Shown: piece by piece, positions 45,376-59,154 of the stretch
Layout: every line of letters begins with the position of its first letter
Numbering within the stretch: the stretch's first letter is position 1
Assembly (NCBI GenBank): GCA_023614405.1
Contig: CM042685.1
Location: 92,122,684-92,186,683, forward strand
Direction of reading: 5' to 3'
Length of the DNA: 64,000 nucleotides
Source: Avena insularis
Lineage: Eukaryota > Streptophyta > Magnoliopsida > Poales > Poaceae
Program-made: the position numbers and the translations under genes
Notes under the pieces: generated by a model
What the model was told of the DNA's origin: nothing
The model's database searches: none
Seen by the model: only the letters and a program-made list of their open reading frames with translations

Positions 45376-48300
45376 TGTAACATCCCAAAAATATTAAACT
45401 AGAATCATCAAACTCTAATCACCAAATTTGGGGTTAACAAAATTTTTCCAATTAAAATATGAAAGCATTCATATGAGTGCATTAAAATTTGGATTCTTTT
45501 GAATTGCCATGATTATGTGTTTCCTTGCTTGTAAAATGATTCTTAGGTGAAATAAACATCATCTAAACAATCCCCAAACTTTTCCCAAAGACAAACAAAT
45601 CAAAACAAACAAATTAAGTGAATGGTCACTTTGGCCAAATTAACTCCCATGCCTACTTTGGCTATCTCTAACTTTCAGAACTTAACAGAAACTTGTTTGG
45701 ATCTTTGCACCCCTTTATAGTAATCATAACAAAGTATCAAGGACCACTTTGTGAACATCCAAAATCATTCAAATGCATAGTTTAAATGACAATTTAAAAT
45801 TGAATCTATATCATATGGGAAGATCCCACTTTTTCAAAAACCACTCAAACAAGCTCAATTTGCAAAACCCAAGCATCCACAGTATCACTAGCACATGCCT
45901 AGCACACCCACCAAAAATAATTTCAAAATTCAAAACTTGAATTCTTGCGGCCATTTCATCAAACACCTTGTAGATGCAAATCAAATAAATCCTAAGCACT
46001 ATAGTGTGTAGTGATTCTGGCCTAACTTGTTCCCTCTCTGGTTACACTAGCCTCAATAGATCATCTAGCAAACTTAACTAAGCTCTAGCCCCACTGTAAG
46101 CTTGCCAATATCATCAATGGTGAACAGGACGAGAGCACCCATGTCACCCCAGTGTGGACAGCAAGCTAGGAGAGGAACTAGCTGTGCCAACCTTGTCTGG
46201 GAGGTAGCCCATGCCTCATCGTCCCCTCTCGACCAGCCTCATGACCCGCAGACAGAAGAACCTGCCAGAACGCCCGCCTGCGCATTGTCGACCATGCCAG
46301 CCGCAGAAAGCACGCACCATTCCCACGCTGCCCGACCACCTCGAGCCCTTGCCGCCAGCCAGCATGCACCCCACCATCCCAGGAGACCGCCAGACATGCC
46401 CATTTCACCGCAGAGCACCGAGCATTCCGACCGCTTGCCACCACCGCCTACAAGCGCATTTACACCTTAGAGCTTGCGAGACCACCGACCGATCGCCACC
46501 TCGGCCATGCCTCTAGCAGTCAGTCGCCACCGTCGCCTGCCCAACCCTCTAGGTCTCGCCGTCGAGCCTATAAAAGGAGGCCACCCCCAGCCGATTGAAG
46601 AACACCATCTCACTCCCCTCTCACCCAGAACCACCCCACCCCATTCCCGGAGCAAGGCGAGCAGCGCATCGCCAGAATTTCACCGGAGCCCGCCGCTGCT
46701 GGAGAAGAAGGAAGCCATCGATTGGAGTTGCCCCAGGAGGAGCTGCCGGTACCAGGAGGTTCGCCGTTGTCGACTTTGTCGTTCGTTCGCATCGCCGACC
46801 TTCGCCTGAGCCCCGGTGAGCCTCCCACGACCCCCACTGAGCCGCTAGGGTTCGAGCTCGCCGGTGACTAGTTCATCGTCGACGACGACCCTCAGCCGTC
46901 GATCTTCATTCTAATCCAACGCACCACATCGCCCCGTACCGCTTCGCGTTTAAAGAGTCACTGACCAGTAGACCCCCTGTCAGTTGCGCCCCGCGCCGCG
47001 GAGTGACACTGGGCCGGCCCAATAACCCTTCCCGCGCAGCCCACTCGTTTGAATTTAGCTTTTTCTATTTATATTCAAACTCAGTTTTGTACCTAGTTTC
47101 AAAAATCAACCCAGCTCGATTCACTGAACCAAATTGAATGAAACCAATTTTGTTAGAAAGGTTTTGAAATGCTTAATCCAAGCCCGTTGGATTCAAATCA
47201 TTTGAATCTATAGATCAACCTTGGTAAAAATAACAAGGCAGAAGCTTTTCTGCATTCAAACATTTTTCAAATTTAAACTATAATAGCTTTTGAGTTGATT
47301 CCAACTCTCAAAAATCACATTTGATCATACCTTTCAGAGTATATAAAAGCATATGGGTTTACTTACAGAAATAATGTTCAAGTAATAAAAGAATGCCACA
47401 TAGACATTTCTAGTCACTTTATTTATTTAAAATAAAAAGGTTAAACCTTATTAAATTGTGACACCACTTTAAATCACACTCCCATGTACGGAAATATGTG
47501 GTTATGACATGTTTCAACATGATCCCATGTTTGGTTTGGAGAATATTAAATCTTAAGTAGTTTTTCAATGAGTAGAAATTAATTTTCCAAAAATAAAATT
47601 AATAAGACAAATGCGTTAATCTTGTAATGTTAGTGATGATGCTAGATCATATATAGAACCCTTGTGTGTGATGATTGAAAGTAGTTAAGTATTGTTTGGT
47701 GATTGTGTACCTCGTATTTATTCATAGACGCTAGTACCGACCAAGGATACGAGGAAGAAGGAGGATACTATGAAGAAGAACCCGAGGAGAACTTCAACCA
47801 CTGCTCTGCACAAGGCAAGCCTAATACTACTGGTTGAATGTGCAAGCTAAGACTTGCAATTATGAAAGTTAGATAACCTATGCAATGCACTAAGCATGCT
47901 TGGTTGGACACATTTGATGATACCCAATCCTAGTTTTACTTGCAAGCTTCATACTTTATTTCTTTATCAAAGCTATTACTTAGAGCTTACTTAGGTGAAT
48001 TGTAGATTCTAGAAAGATAATTGGAGGTTGCATAAAGAGCATAAAATTTGGCCTAAGCTAGACAATCTTGATGTCATCCCAAGGCATGAGATTGAACTTA
48101 GTTAAACTCCACTAGTTTACCACCCCTCATTAGTACTCACTCCCACTTGTAGATGCTAGTGCTAAGCATAAAACTTGATCAACTTTAGATGGGAATACTT
48201 GGTGGAAAAATGGTTATGAAAACCTTGGAATGATGGATCATTCTATTGAGATGTTTTGACATGTGTTTCCAAACACCAGATGATTTGGATGATGAAAATG

Positions 48301-49322
48301 TTGAGGCATGAGACTTAGCCCTTCATAAAATTGATGGTTGTCTGGATGCGATACCATTCCAATTTTATCGTACAACCACAATACCCGAGAATTGGGTAGG
48401 GATTGACTGGAAACTTATATACCTTAGTATTGGTTCCCTCACGGCCAAGGTTTGAGCTGAGGCTACCTTGTGAAGATTGTCCACATGTGCAGTACCCAAG
48501 ATGACAGTTGGTCATGGTTGGGAGGACAAACTCACAGGAGAGGTGCTTATACTAGGGCGTGTAATTGAAAGGTTAGGATTGATTATCCGCATACTGAGTA
48601 TGGTGAATTCAGGATTTGTTCCTGATGGATGTATCGAATGTTGTGGTGAAAGTGTACAATCTCTGCAGAGTGTCAAACTATTCGAATAGCCGCGTCCGCG
48701 GTTATGGACAGTTGGAGTGGCCATACTGTTCCCCCGTCAGATGTTTTCAAAATGTCTTGTGAAATGTATTGAGATTTTTACTTGACCACAACAGAGTTGT
48801 GATATGAAATACAAGTTCCCACTTAGGTGTTATAAACTTTCAACTAGATTTTCTTGCTTATAAACTTGGTAGAGGTAAATCTGGCTTTTTGCAAAACAAC
48901 CCTAGAGCTTAGTGTCCTATTACAAAAAACCCCTTCACTTGTTAGTATTAGTTTGCGAGTACTTGAAGAGTACTCATGGCTTTGTCACTGGATATTCCCG
49001 TGGCCAGACTATGAAGAGGAGTACCAGGAGGATGGACCCCAGGAAGGTTACGACAACTAGGATCATCTCCCATCGTCAGCATTGCCTGTGACCCCGAAGA
49101 TGGAGCTTCGCCTATGCTACCGTTATTATTACGTATTTCCGTTGCTTGAGTTGTATTAAGAACTGGATCATGAGATCCTTATTTGTGTAAGACCTTATGT
49201 ATGGTTTGTAATGGATGATGTACTGTGGTATCCAATTCTGTTATGTCTCGCAAAAATGGTAATCCTGGGATTGCGATGTATGGCATAACAGGCATCTGGG
49301 ATTAAAAATCTGGGTGTTGACA
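45376..49322 (+). repeat. Element B LTR 1 (3,947 bp)
   Basis: It starts TGTAACATCCCAAA and ends GTGTTGACA. It is colinear with 55180-59154, with scattered substitutions and short indels mainly at 46.2-46.5 kb. U3 is about 1.2 kb; a TATA box at 46569 implies transcripts carrying a leader of about 2.7 kb. The GC-rich segment at 46080-47040 contrasts with AT-rich flanks. Confidence 0.95.
46569..46577 (+). promoter_or_regulatory. Element B LTR 1 TATA box
   Basis: TATAAAAGG in a GC-rich context, preserved exactly in LTR 2 at 56407-56415. Confidence 0.75.
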
Positions 49323-49325
49323 AGT

Positions 49326-49337
49326 TGGTATCAGAGC
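49326..49337 (+). other. Element B primer binding site
   Basis: TGGTATCAGAGC, complementary to the 3' end of initiator tRNA-Met, three bases after the LTR. The same site follows LTR 2 at 59158. Confidence 0.92.
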
Positions 49338-49551
49338 CATCCTGACCATAGGAGACCCTAGTTAGACTGGACGTTTGAACCAAAAACTTGGTTTCAAAAC
49401 CAAAAGAAGCAAATATTTACAAAAACTTATTCCCATTCTTATCACCTTTATTCTTTCATAAAAGTTCATGTTCCTCAAAAACTCTTGCAAAATACATAAA
49501 ATTTGACACACTTGATCACTCTACTAACTTACTCATCCTATATTCTTTTAG

Positions 49552-50355
49552 ATGGACGTGAAGTACAACAAGTCTTATCAGTCGGGGAATGGAGGAGACC
49601 TTATCTTTGAGCGGGATTTGGACCAGCTTTCGGAACTTCTGGAGCGTCCGCACCCCGAGTTCTTCGGAGCTCAGCTCAATGATCAAGGAGGAGAAGATCT
49701 GAAGTGGCAAATTGTTGCAAGTATCCGAGGAAAGATTGAACCTCCCACTGCCTAGGGAATTCAGTTCACCTTAAGAGAGAACAACTGGCTCGATGGACTT
49801 GCTAGGGCCATGCAGGAAGCTCTTGCCCGTCTGTGTGGGAAGAGTATCAACCAGATCAAGGGTACCCGCTTTGAGTTTTGTCCAAGGCGTGATGCTAATA
49901 GACAGCCACTGGAAGCCCCATATCACCACGAGCTGAAGACTCAGTTGGACCACCTCAGCTTCATGATGTACGATCGTCAGCAGGAATTGGACAATTGCCG
50001 TGACTACCCCAACCACAAGTCCGCCATCATCAAGACAAAGGATCAAACCATCGCCATGCTAGCAAAGGATCGCAAGTCTCGCCGCCATCAGCTCGACAAG
50101 AAGGAGCGCATCATTGTCCGTCTTCGCCATCGTATCTTGGATTTGGAGGAGACCATCCACGAGAGAGACATGCAGTTGGAAGAAAGGGAGAATGCCGGAG
50201 AGGATCTTCGTGGAGACCCCTACTCCTATCTCAGCGATGATGATGATTTTCTGGAGGATCAGGCTATGGATTTCTTCATCGATGAGGATGATTACACTTT
50301 CATCGATGATGATGAGGATGATGAAGATGACGACTACACCGACTCTGAGGAGTAG
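49552..50355 (+). pseudogene. Element B extra frame upstream of gag
   Basis: 267 codons starting MDVKYNKSYQSGNGGD, with one TAG at 49753. The partial second copy has GAG there (59584), so the stop is a point change in this copy. The middle (about residues 125-225) is predicted coiled coil (charged, HELKTQLDHLSFMMYDRQQE, KKERIIVRLRHRILDLEETI); the C-terminus is strongly acidic (DDDEDDEDDDYTDSEE). I recognise no enzymatic domain. Extra frames 5' of gag are known from some rice Tekay-type elements. Function unknown; a gag accessory or nucleic-acid-avoiding acidic protein are guesses. Confidence 0.6.
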
Positions 50356-50595
50356 TAGCACTTGAGCACTAGCGTAGTGAGTTGTATTCGGCCCCACTGT
50401 ATCGTAGATTCCAGAATGGTTCTTAAAACCATCTGTTTTTCTTGTTTTGTGGTGTGTGTTTATATCGTGTGCTATGAATGAAGGAATGAATGAAAAGCAA
50501 GTTGCTTGAAAATATGAGTCAAACTTTAAAAACTTTTCAACGTCGCGGAACCTTAGAAATTTCCCTCTATTCTCATGATCTTTCTCAATCTTCAG
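50356..50595. other. Spacer between extra frame and gag
   Basis: 240 bases, T-rich, with no frame of note. The gag ATG at 50596 is the first in the polyprotein frame after a stop-containing segment. Confidence 0.4.
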
Positions 50596-53500
50596 ATGCC
50601 ACGCAGAGGAAGTGGTTCATCCCCGGACCCGATGTTGCAGATCCTGCAAATGTTGGTTTCTGACCGCGAGGCTGAAAGAGCCGAACGTCAAGCCAACCTA
50701 GCCACCCTTCAACATATAGCTCAGCTGGTCCACAACAATCAATGCCATGGAAATCAGGACAACCATGGATCTAAGCTCAAGAATTTCCAGAACACCAACC
50801 CACCCATTTTCACTAAGTCGGAAGAGCCCCTAGACGCCGATGATTGGCTGCAAACCATGGAAAATAACCTAGAAGTCGCCAGAGTGGAAGCCAACGAGAA
50901 AGTCCTGTTCGCCACCCATTATCTAGCCGGAGATGCAAGAGCATGGTGGAACAACATTCGTGCAATGACCGGAGGATAGATGATGACCTGGGAGGAATTC
51001 AAAGTCAAGTTCAGCAGAAACCATGTGCCACCGGGTTTGATCAAGAGAATGAGAGATGAGTTCAGAGAACTGAAGCAAGGAAGGATGACCGTAGTGGAAT
51101 ACCATGACAAATTCTTGTCATTAGCTAGGTATGCCCCGGATGAGATCGACACCGAAGCCAAGAAGAAAGAGAGATTCTTGAATGATCTGCATGATGAGAT
51201 GCAGACTGTGTTAGTCAATATCCCCTTTGCTGATATTGAAGCCCTTGTTGACTCTGCCATCTAGATGGAAGGAAAGATCAACCAAGCCAATGAGAACCGC
51301 AAGCGTCGCATGATGCATCAACCAGGAACCCATCAGACCCCAAAGTATTGCCCTAACCCATCTCCAGGATTTGCCCCGAGAACCAACAGACCCCCGATGA
51401 ACCGTTCGACCTATCCCAATCGTGGAAACCCGAGGCCCGGAGGAAATCACAACAACCCCGGCAACTCTGGCAATTTCAACCGTGCCCCACCCAAGTTCAA
51501 CAACAACAATGCTGCCACCAACACCAACACTGCCCCGAGGACTGGAAGCAATGCTGTGCCTGTTGTAGCAAAGGACAAGTCGCAAGTGACTTGTTATGAC
51601 TGTGGAAATAAGGGTCACTACTCCAACGAGTGCCCCAACAAGAAGAATACCGTAGCCCCCAATGCAAATGCCCCAGCTCAACAGCAGCGTCGTGTTCAGC
51701 CCGGAAGGAGATTTGCCCCAGGGAACTCGCTCAACCGCAACGGCCGTCTTTTTCTCATGCATGCTGAAGAAGCTCAGGAAGCGCCAGATGTCGTGCTGGG
51801 TATGTTTTCTCTTAATTCAGTACTTGCAAGAGTGTTGTTTGATTCTGGTGCACTACACTCATTTGTCACCGAAGAATTTGCATGCACTAGTAAGATTCAA
51901 CCAACAAAACTGAAGCATGTTATGATTGTTCAAATCCCCGGTTCAACCACCAAAGCTAGGCAAATTTGCAAAGCCGTCCCTATCCGAATCCATGGCATAG
52001 ATTTTTATGCTAATCTGATAGTACTCAGAACTAAAGGTTTGGAAGTAGTACTAGGAATGGATTGGATGTCCAAACATAAAGGATTAATTGACTGTGCCAA
52101 GAAAGCCATAACCATGACCAGTACAACCGGAATATCAGTCGAGCATATATCTGAAACCTTACCTCGTCAATTCAAGTGCAACAAGAGTATAGCCCAACCT
52201 ACCATTGACCAAGTCCGGATAGTCTGTGAATACCCCGATGTATTTCCAGATGTTTTGCCCGGTATGCCCCCAGATCGGGATATCGAGTTTATCATTGAAC
52301 TAATCCCTGGAACCGGACCCATAGCCCAGAGACCCTATAGTATGAACCCGTCTGAACTAGCAGAACTGAAGAAGCAACTGGATTCCATGTTGGAAATTGG
52401 ATTGATTCAACCAAGTGCATCACCATGGAGATCACCTGTCTTATTTGTGGACAAGAAGGATGGAGGTAACCGTTTGTGTACAGATTACCGGAAGTTGAAT
52501 GATGTCACCATCAAGAACAAGTACCCATTACCCAAAATAGAAGATTTGTTTGATCAGTTGACCGGTGCCAAAGTGTTTTCTAAGATTGATCTTAGAACTG
52601 GCTATCATCATCTCAAGATTCGCGCAGAGGATATTCCCAAGACTGCCTTTACCACCAGATATGGATTATACGAGTATACCGTTATGTCTTTTGGATTAAC
52701 CAATGCCCCCCCTTTTTTCATGAATCTCATGAATAAGATTTTTATGGACTTCCTGGATAAGTTTGTCGTTGTTTTCATCGATGACATTCTAATTTATTCC
52801 AAATCAGAAGAAGAACATGAGCTACACCTAAGGACCATTCTTGGAACCCTTAGAGAGCATCAGTTGTATGCCAAGTTTAGCAAATGTGAATTCTGGTTAC
52901 AGGAGGTAGGATTCCTCGGCCACATTGTATCAGCCGGAGGAATTGCCGTTGACCCTGCAAAGGTGAAAGATGTCGAAGATTGGCAAGCCCCAACCACTCA
53001 AACCCAAGTTCGTGCATTTCTCAGATTGGCGGGATACTACCGCAAGTTCGTAGAAGGATTCTCGAGTATCGCCAGACCCATGACCCAATTGCTGAAGAAG
53101 TACAAAAAGTTTGAATGAACCGACAAATGTGAAGCGAGTTTTCAAGAACTCAAGAGGAGATTGATATCAGCCCCAATCTTAATCATGCCGGATATCACAA
53201 AGCCCTTCGACGTGTATTGTGACGCATCCAAGATCGGTCTCGGATGTGTGCTAATGCAAGAAGGCAAAGTTATATCTTATCCATCCTAACAACTGAAACA
53301 ACATGAGCAAAATTACCCAACCCAAGACCTCGAACTCGCAGCCGTAGTTCTAGCCCTGAAGACATGGAGGCATTACCTGATGGGAAACCGTTGTGAGATA
53401 TATTCGGATCACAAGAGTCTGAAGTATATATTCACTCAGAAGGAGCTGAATATGAGACATAGAAGATGGATTGAGCTAATCAAGGATTACGATCTGGACA

Positions 53501-55119
53501 TTCACTATCACCTTGGTAAAGCCAATGTGGTAGCAGATGCCCTTAGCAGACTGCCGTGCCGCTTGAACTCCATGATTTTGAAGGAGCAACCAAGTTTGCA
53601 CAAAGAGATGGAAGATTTCCGAATGGAATTAGTAAGTGAAGGATTTTTGGCTAGCATAGAACTTCAACCCACTTTGATCAGCCAGATCAAAGAGGCGCAG
53701 AAAGGAAATGCTAGTATCGATGGAATCAAACGTCGTATCGGTACAGGTAAAGTACTCGGATTCACCGAAGACGAAGAAGGAGTTCTGTGGTACAAAGGAC
53801 GCCTTTGTGTACCAGCAGATTCGGAATTGAAAGAAGTTATTCTGAAGGAAGCTCATGATACTCTTTATTCTATCCACCCCGGAGGAACGAAGATGTATCA
53901 AGATTTGAAGGAGCAATTTTGGTGGCATAAGATGAAGAGAGAAATCGGAAGCTATATCGCCAAGTGTGATATATGTCAGCAAGTCAAGGCAGGACATCAA
54001 AGACCCGCTGGATTGTTGCAACCATTGCAGATTCCAGAATGGAAATGGGATTCCGTTGGAATGGACTTTATCACTGGATTGCCTATTTCTAGTAGGGGAA
54101 ATGACTCTATCTGGGTCATAGTGGACAGATTGTCCAAAGTCGCCCATTTTTTACCCGTCAAGACCACATATAAGAGTTCAAACCTAGCAGAGTTATACAT
54201 CGCTAGAATCGTCAGTTTGCATGGAGTCCCCAAGAACATCGTATCGGATCGAGGAACTCAGTTTACCTTGAGATTCGGGAAGAAAGTCCAAGAAGGTTTA
54301 GGAACCCGCCTAGATTTCAACACCGCTTATCACCCTCAGTCCGATGGACAAACTTAGCGAGTAAATCAAATACTCAAAGATATGCTGAGAGCCTGTGTGT
54401 TAGAATATGGATCTAAGTGGGAATACTGTCTGTCGTTCGCAAAATTTTCATACCACAATAGTTATCAAGATAGTTTGCAAATGTCCCCATTTGAATTCAT
54501 GTATGGAAGGAAGTGTCGCACCCCTTTGAACTGGTCAGAAGTATGAGAGAGTCAGATTTTTGGACCCGACATCCTACGAGAAGCAGAAGAGAAGGTTCAC
54601 AAGATTCGTGAGCATCTCAAGACTGCCCAATCCCGACAGAAGAGTTACGCCGATAAGAGACGTCGATACCTCGCCTTCAACATAGGAGATTTTGTGTATC
54701 TGAAAGTGTCGCCATTGAAGGGAATGCAGCGTTTCCAGCTGAAAGGAAAGTTAGCTCCCATATATATCGGACTCTTCAAGATTCTGAACCGTCGAGGAGA
54801 AGTGTCGTATCAATTGGAACTACCCGAAGAGATGTCAGCCATGCACAATGTGTTCCATATCTCATTACTTCGTAAGTGCCTCGAAGTCCCGAAGAAGACC
54901 GAAGTATTCAAGAATATCGATCATCGGACTATAGAAATCAACGATGACCCGACCTATCCCGAAGTACCCATCCGTATTTTGGAAGAAGCTTTCAGAACTA
55001 CCAGAACCCAAAGAATCAAGTTTCTCAAGATTCAGTGGAGCAACCACACGGAAGAGGAAGCTACCTGGGAGCGCGAAGATAACATCAGGACAGAGTTTCC
55101 CGATCTCTTCAAATCCTAG
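50596..55119 (+). pseudogene. Element B gag-pol polyprotein, six stop codons and no frameshift
   Basis: A single frame of 1507 codons from MPRRGSGSSPDPML. Gag core (DADDWLQTMENNLEVAR, LAGDARAWWNNI, YHDKFLSLARYAPDEI), CCHC knuckle ([14 protein letters not shown]), protease ([12 protein letters not shown]), RT ([31 protein letters not shown]), RNase H ([46 protein letters not shown]), integrase ([41 protein letters not shown]) and chromodomain (PVRIL-like start, FLKIQWSNHTEEEATWERED). Stops: TAG 50977, TAG 51262, TGA 53116, TAA 53287, TAG 54355, TGA 54544. The first two fall at Gln positions and the third at a conserved Trp. All domains remain in one frame, so inactivation by point mutation is recent. 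Confidence 0.92.
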
Positions 55120-55165
55120 GTAATCTTTTTTGTCATTTTTCAAATCTCGGGATGATATTTTGTTT

Positions 55166-55177
55166 AAGGGGGGAAGG
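55166..55177 (+). other. Element B polypurine tract
   Basis: AAGGGGGGAAGG two bases before LTR 2, the usual plus-strand primer position. Confidence 0.85.
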
Positions 55178-55179
55178 TT

Positions 55180-58100
55180 TGTAACATCCCAAAAATATTA
55201 AACTAGAATCATCAAACTCTAATCACCAAATTTAGGGTTAACAAAAACTTTTCCAATTAAAATATGAAAGCATTCATATGAGTGTGCATTAAAATTTGGA
55301 TTCTTTTGAATTGCCATGATTATGTGTTTCCTTGCTTGTAAAATGATTCTTAGGTGAAATAAACATCATCTAAACAATCCCCAAACTTTTCCCAAACACA
55401 AACAAATCAAAACAAAAAAATTAAGTGAATGGTCACTTTGGCCAAATTAACTCCCATGCCTACTTTGGCTATCTCTAACTTTCAGAACTTAACAGAAACT
55501 TGTTTGTATCTTTGCACCCCTTGATAGTACTCATAACAAAGTACCAATGCCCACTTTGTGATCATCCAAAATCATTTAAATGCATAGTTTAAATGACAGT
55601 TTAAAATTGAATCTATATCATATGGGAAGATCCCACTTTTTCAAAAACCACTCAAACAAGCTCAATTTGCAAAACCCAAGCATCCACAGTATCACTAGCA
55701 CATGCCTAGCACACCCACCAAAAATAATTTTAAAATTCAAAACTTGAATTCTTGCGGCCATTTCATCAAACACCTTACAGCTGCAAATCAAAAAATCCTA
55801 AACACTATAGTGTGCAGTGATTCTGGCCTAACTTGTTCCCTATCTGGTTACACTAGCCCCAGTAGATCATCTAGCAAACTTAACTAAGCTCTAGCCCCAC
55901 TGTAAGCTTGCCAATATCATCAATGGTGAACAGGCTGAGAGCACCCATGTCACCCCAGTGTGGACAGCAAGCTAGGAGAGGAACTAGCCATGCCAACCTT
56001 GTCTGGGAGGTAGCCCATGCCTCACCATCCCCTCTCGACCAGAACGCTGAGCCATTGTCGACCATGCCGACGCGCACCGCAGAGCACGCACCGTTCCCAC
56101 GCAGCCCGACCACCTCGAGCCCTTGCCGCCCGCTAGCATGCACCCCCACCGTCCCAGGAGACCGCCAGATATGCCCATTTCACCGCCCGTACCCCGTAGC
56201 CACCACTCGCTGCAGAGTTCGCCGCCTCTGCCTCGCATAGCACCGAGCGTTCCCGACCGTTTGCCACCGCCCCTACAAGCGCATTTACACCTTAGAGCTT
56301 CGCCAGGAGACCACCGATCGATCGCCACCCTCGGCCATGCCTCTAGCAGCCCGTAGCCGTGTCGCCACCGTCGCCTGCCCAACCCTCTCGGTCTCGCCGT
56401 CGAGCCTATAAAAGGAGGCCACCCCCAGCCGATTGAAGCACACCATCTCACTCCTCTCTCACCCAGAACCACCCCACCCCATTCCCGGAGCAAGGCGAGC
56501 AGCGCATCGCGGGAATTTCACCGGAGCCCGCCGCTGTTGGAGAAGAAGGAAGCCATCGATTGGAGCCGCCCCAGGAGGAGCTGTCGTTACCAGGAGGTTC
56601 GCCGTCGTCGACTTCGTCGTTCGCCCGCATCGCCGACCTTCGCCTGAGATCCGGTGAGCCTCCCACGACCCCCACTGAGCCGCTAGGGTTCGAGCTCGCC
56701 GGTGACTAGTTCATCGTCGATGACGACCCTCAGCCGTCGATCTTCATTCTAATCCAATGCACAATGCACCATCGCCCATACCGCTTTTAAAGAGTCACGA
56801 TGACCATAGATCGCCTGTCTTCGCCACACATGGAGTGACACCGGGCCGGCCCAATAACCCTTCCCGCACAGCCCACTCGTTTGAATTTAGCTTTTTCTAT
56901 TTATATTCAAACTCAGTTCTGTACCTAGTTTCAAAAATCAACCCAGCTCGATTCACTGAACCAAATTGAATGAAACCAATTTTGTTAGAAAGGTTTTGAA
57001 ATGCTTAATCCAAGCCTGTTGGATTCAAATCATTTGAATCTATAGATCAACCTTGGTAAAAATAACAAGGCAGAAGCTTTTCTGCATTCAAACATTTTTC
57101 AAATTTAAACTATAATAGCTTTTGAGTTGATTCCAACTCTCAAAAATCACATTTGATCATACCTTTCAGAATATATAAAAACATATGGGTTTACTTACAA
57201 AAATAATGTTCAAGTAATAAAAGAATGCCACATAGACATTTCTAGTCACTTTATTAATTTAAAATAAAAAGGTTAAACCTTATTAAATTGTGACACCACT
57301 TTAAATCACATTCCCATGTACTGAAATATGTGGTGATGACATGTTTCAACATGATCCCATGTTTGGTTTGGAGAATATTAAATCTTAAGTAGTTTTTCAA
57401 TGAGTAGAAATTAATTTTCTAAAAATAAAATTAATAAGACAAATGTGTTAATCTTGTAATGTTAGTGATGATGCTAGATCATCTATGGAACCCTTGTGTG
57501 TGATGATTGAAAGTATTTAAGTATTGTTTGGTGATTGTGTATATCGTATTTATTTATGGACGCTAGTACCGACCAAGGATACGAGGAAGAAGGAGGATAC
57601 TACGAAGATGAAGCCGAGGAGAACTTCAACCACTGCTCTACACAAGGCAAGCCTAATACTACTGGTTGAATGTGCAAGCTAACACTTGCAATTATGAAAG
57701 TTAGATAACCTATGCAATGCAGTAAGCATGCTTGGTTGGACACATTTGATGATACCCAATCCTAGTTTTACTTGCAAGCTTCATACTTTATTTCTTTATC
57801 AAAGCTATTACTTAGAGCTTACTTAGGTGAATTGTAGAATCTAGAAAGATAATTGGAGGTTGCATAAAGAGCATAAAATTTGGCCTAAGCTAGACAATCT
57901 TGATGTCATCCCAAGGCATGAGATTGAACTTAGTTAAACTCCACTAGTTTACCACCCCTCATTAGTACTCACTCCCACTTGTAGATGCTAGTGCTAAGCA
58001 TAAAACTTGATCAACTTTAGATGAGAATACTTGGTGGAAAAATGGTTATGAAAACCTTGGAATGATGGATCATTCTATTGAGATGTTTTAACATGTGTTT

Positions 58101-59154
58101 CCAAACACCAGATGATTTGGATGATGAAAATGTTGAGGCATGAGCCTTAGCCCTTTATAAAACTGATGGTTGTCTGGATGCGATACCATTCCAATTTTAT
58201 CGTACAACCACAATACCCGAGAATTGGGTAGGGCTTGACTGGAAACTTATATACCTTAGTATTGGTTCCCTCACGGCCAAGGTTTGAGCTGAGGCTACCT
58301 TGTGAAGATTGTCCACCGGTGCAGTACCCAAGATGACAGTTGGTCATGGTTGGGAGGACAAACTCACAGGAGAGGTGCTTATACTAGGGCGTGTAATTAA
58401 AAGGTTAGGATTGATTATCCGCATACTGAGTATGGTGAATTCAGGATTTGTTCCTGACGGATGTATCGAATGTTGTGGTGAAAGTGTACAATCTCTGCAG
58501 AGTGTCAAACTATTCGAATAGCCGCGTCCGCGGTTATGGACAGTTGGAGTGGCCATACTGTTCCCCCGTCATATGTTTTCAAAATGTCTTGTGAAATGTA
58601 TTGAGATTTTTACTTGACCACAATAGAGTTGTGATATGAAATACAAGTTCCCACTTAGGTGTTATAAACTTTTAACTAGATTTTCTTGCTTATAAACTTG
58701 GTAGAGGTAAATCTGGCTTTCTGCAAAACAACCCTAGAGCTTAGTGTCCTATTACAAAACCCCCCTTCACTTGTTAGTATTAGTTTGCGAGTACTTGAAG
58801 AGTACTCATGGCTTTGTCCCTGGCTATTCCCGTGGCCAGACTATGAAGAGGAGTACCAGGAGGATGGATCCCAGGAAGGTTACGACAACTAGGATCATCT
58901 CCCATCGTCAGCATTGCCTGTGACCCCGAAGATGGAGCTTCGCCTATGCTACCATTATTATTACGTATTTCCGCTGCTTGAGTTGTATTAAGAACTGGAT
59001 CATGAGATCATTATTTGTGTAAGACCTTATGTATGGTTTGTAATGGATGATGTACTGTGGTATCCAATTCTGTTATGTCTCGCAAAAATGGTAATCCTGG
59101 GATTGCGATGTATGGCATAACAGGCATCTGGGATTAAAAATCCGGGTGTTGACA
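55180..59154 (+). repeat. Element B LTR 2 (3,975 bp)
   Basis: Same ends and order as LTR 1, TATA box at 56407. It differs by small indels (for example the 56.0-56.35 kb segment) and scattered substitutions. It is followed not by target DNA but by a fresh primer binding site, see the next entry. Confidence 0.95.

Noticed and set aside
46102..46470. Pro/His-rich frame in element B LTR
   Set aside because: The frame is disrupted by indels in the second LTR (56.0-56.35 kb), so it is not conserved as coding.
48477..48689. 70-codon frame present in both LTRs (also 58309-58521)
   Set aside because: It overlaps frames of similar length on the opposite strand that are equally conserved, as expected when two LTR copies are simply near-identical; no motif.
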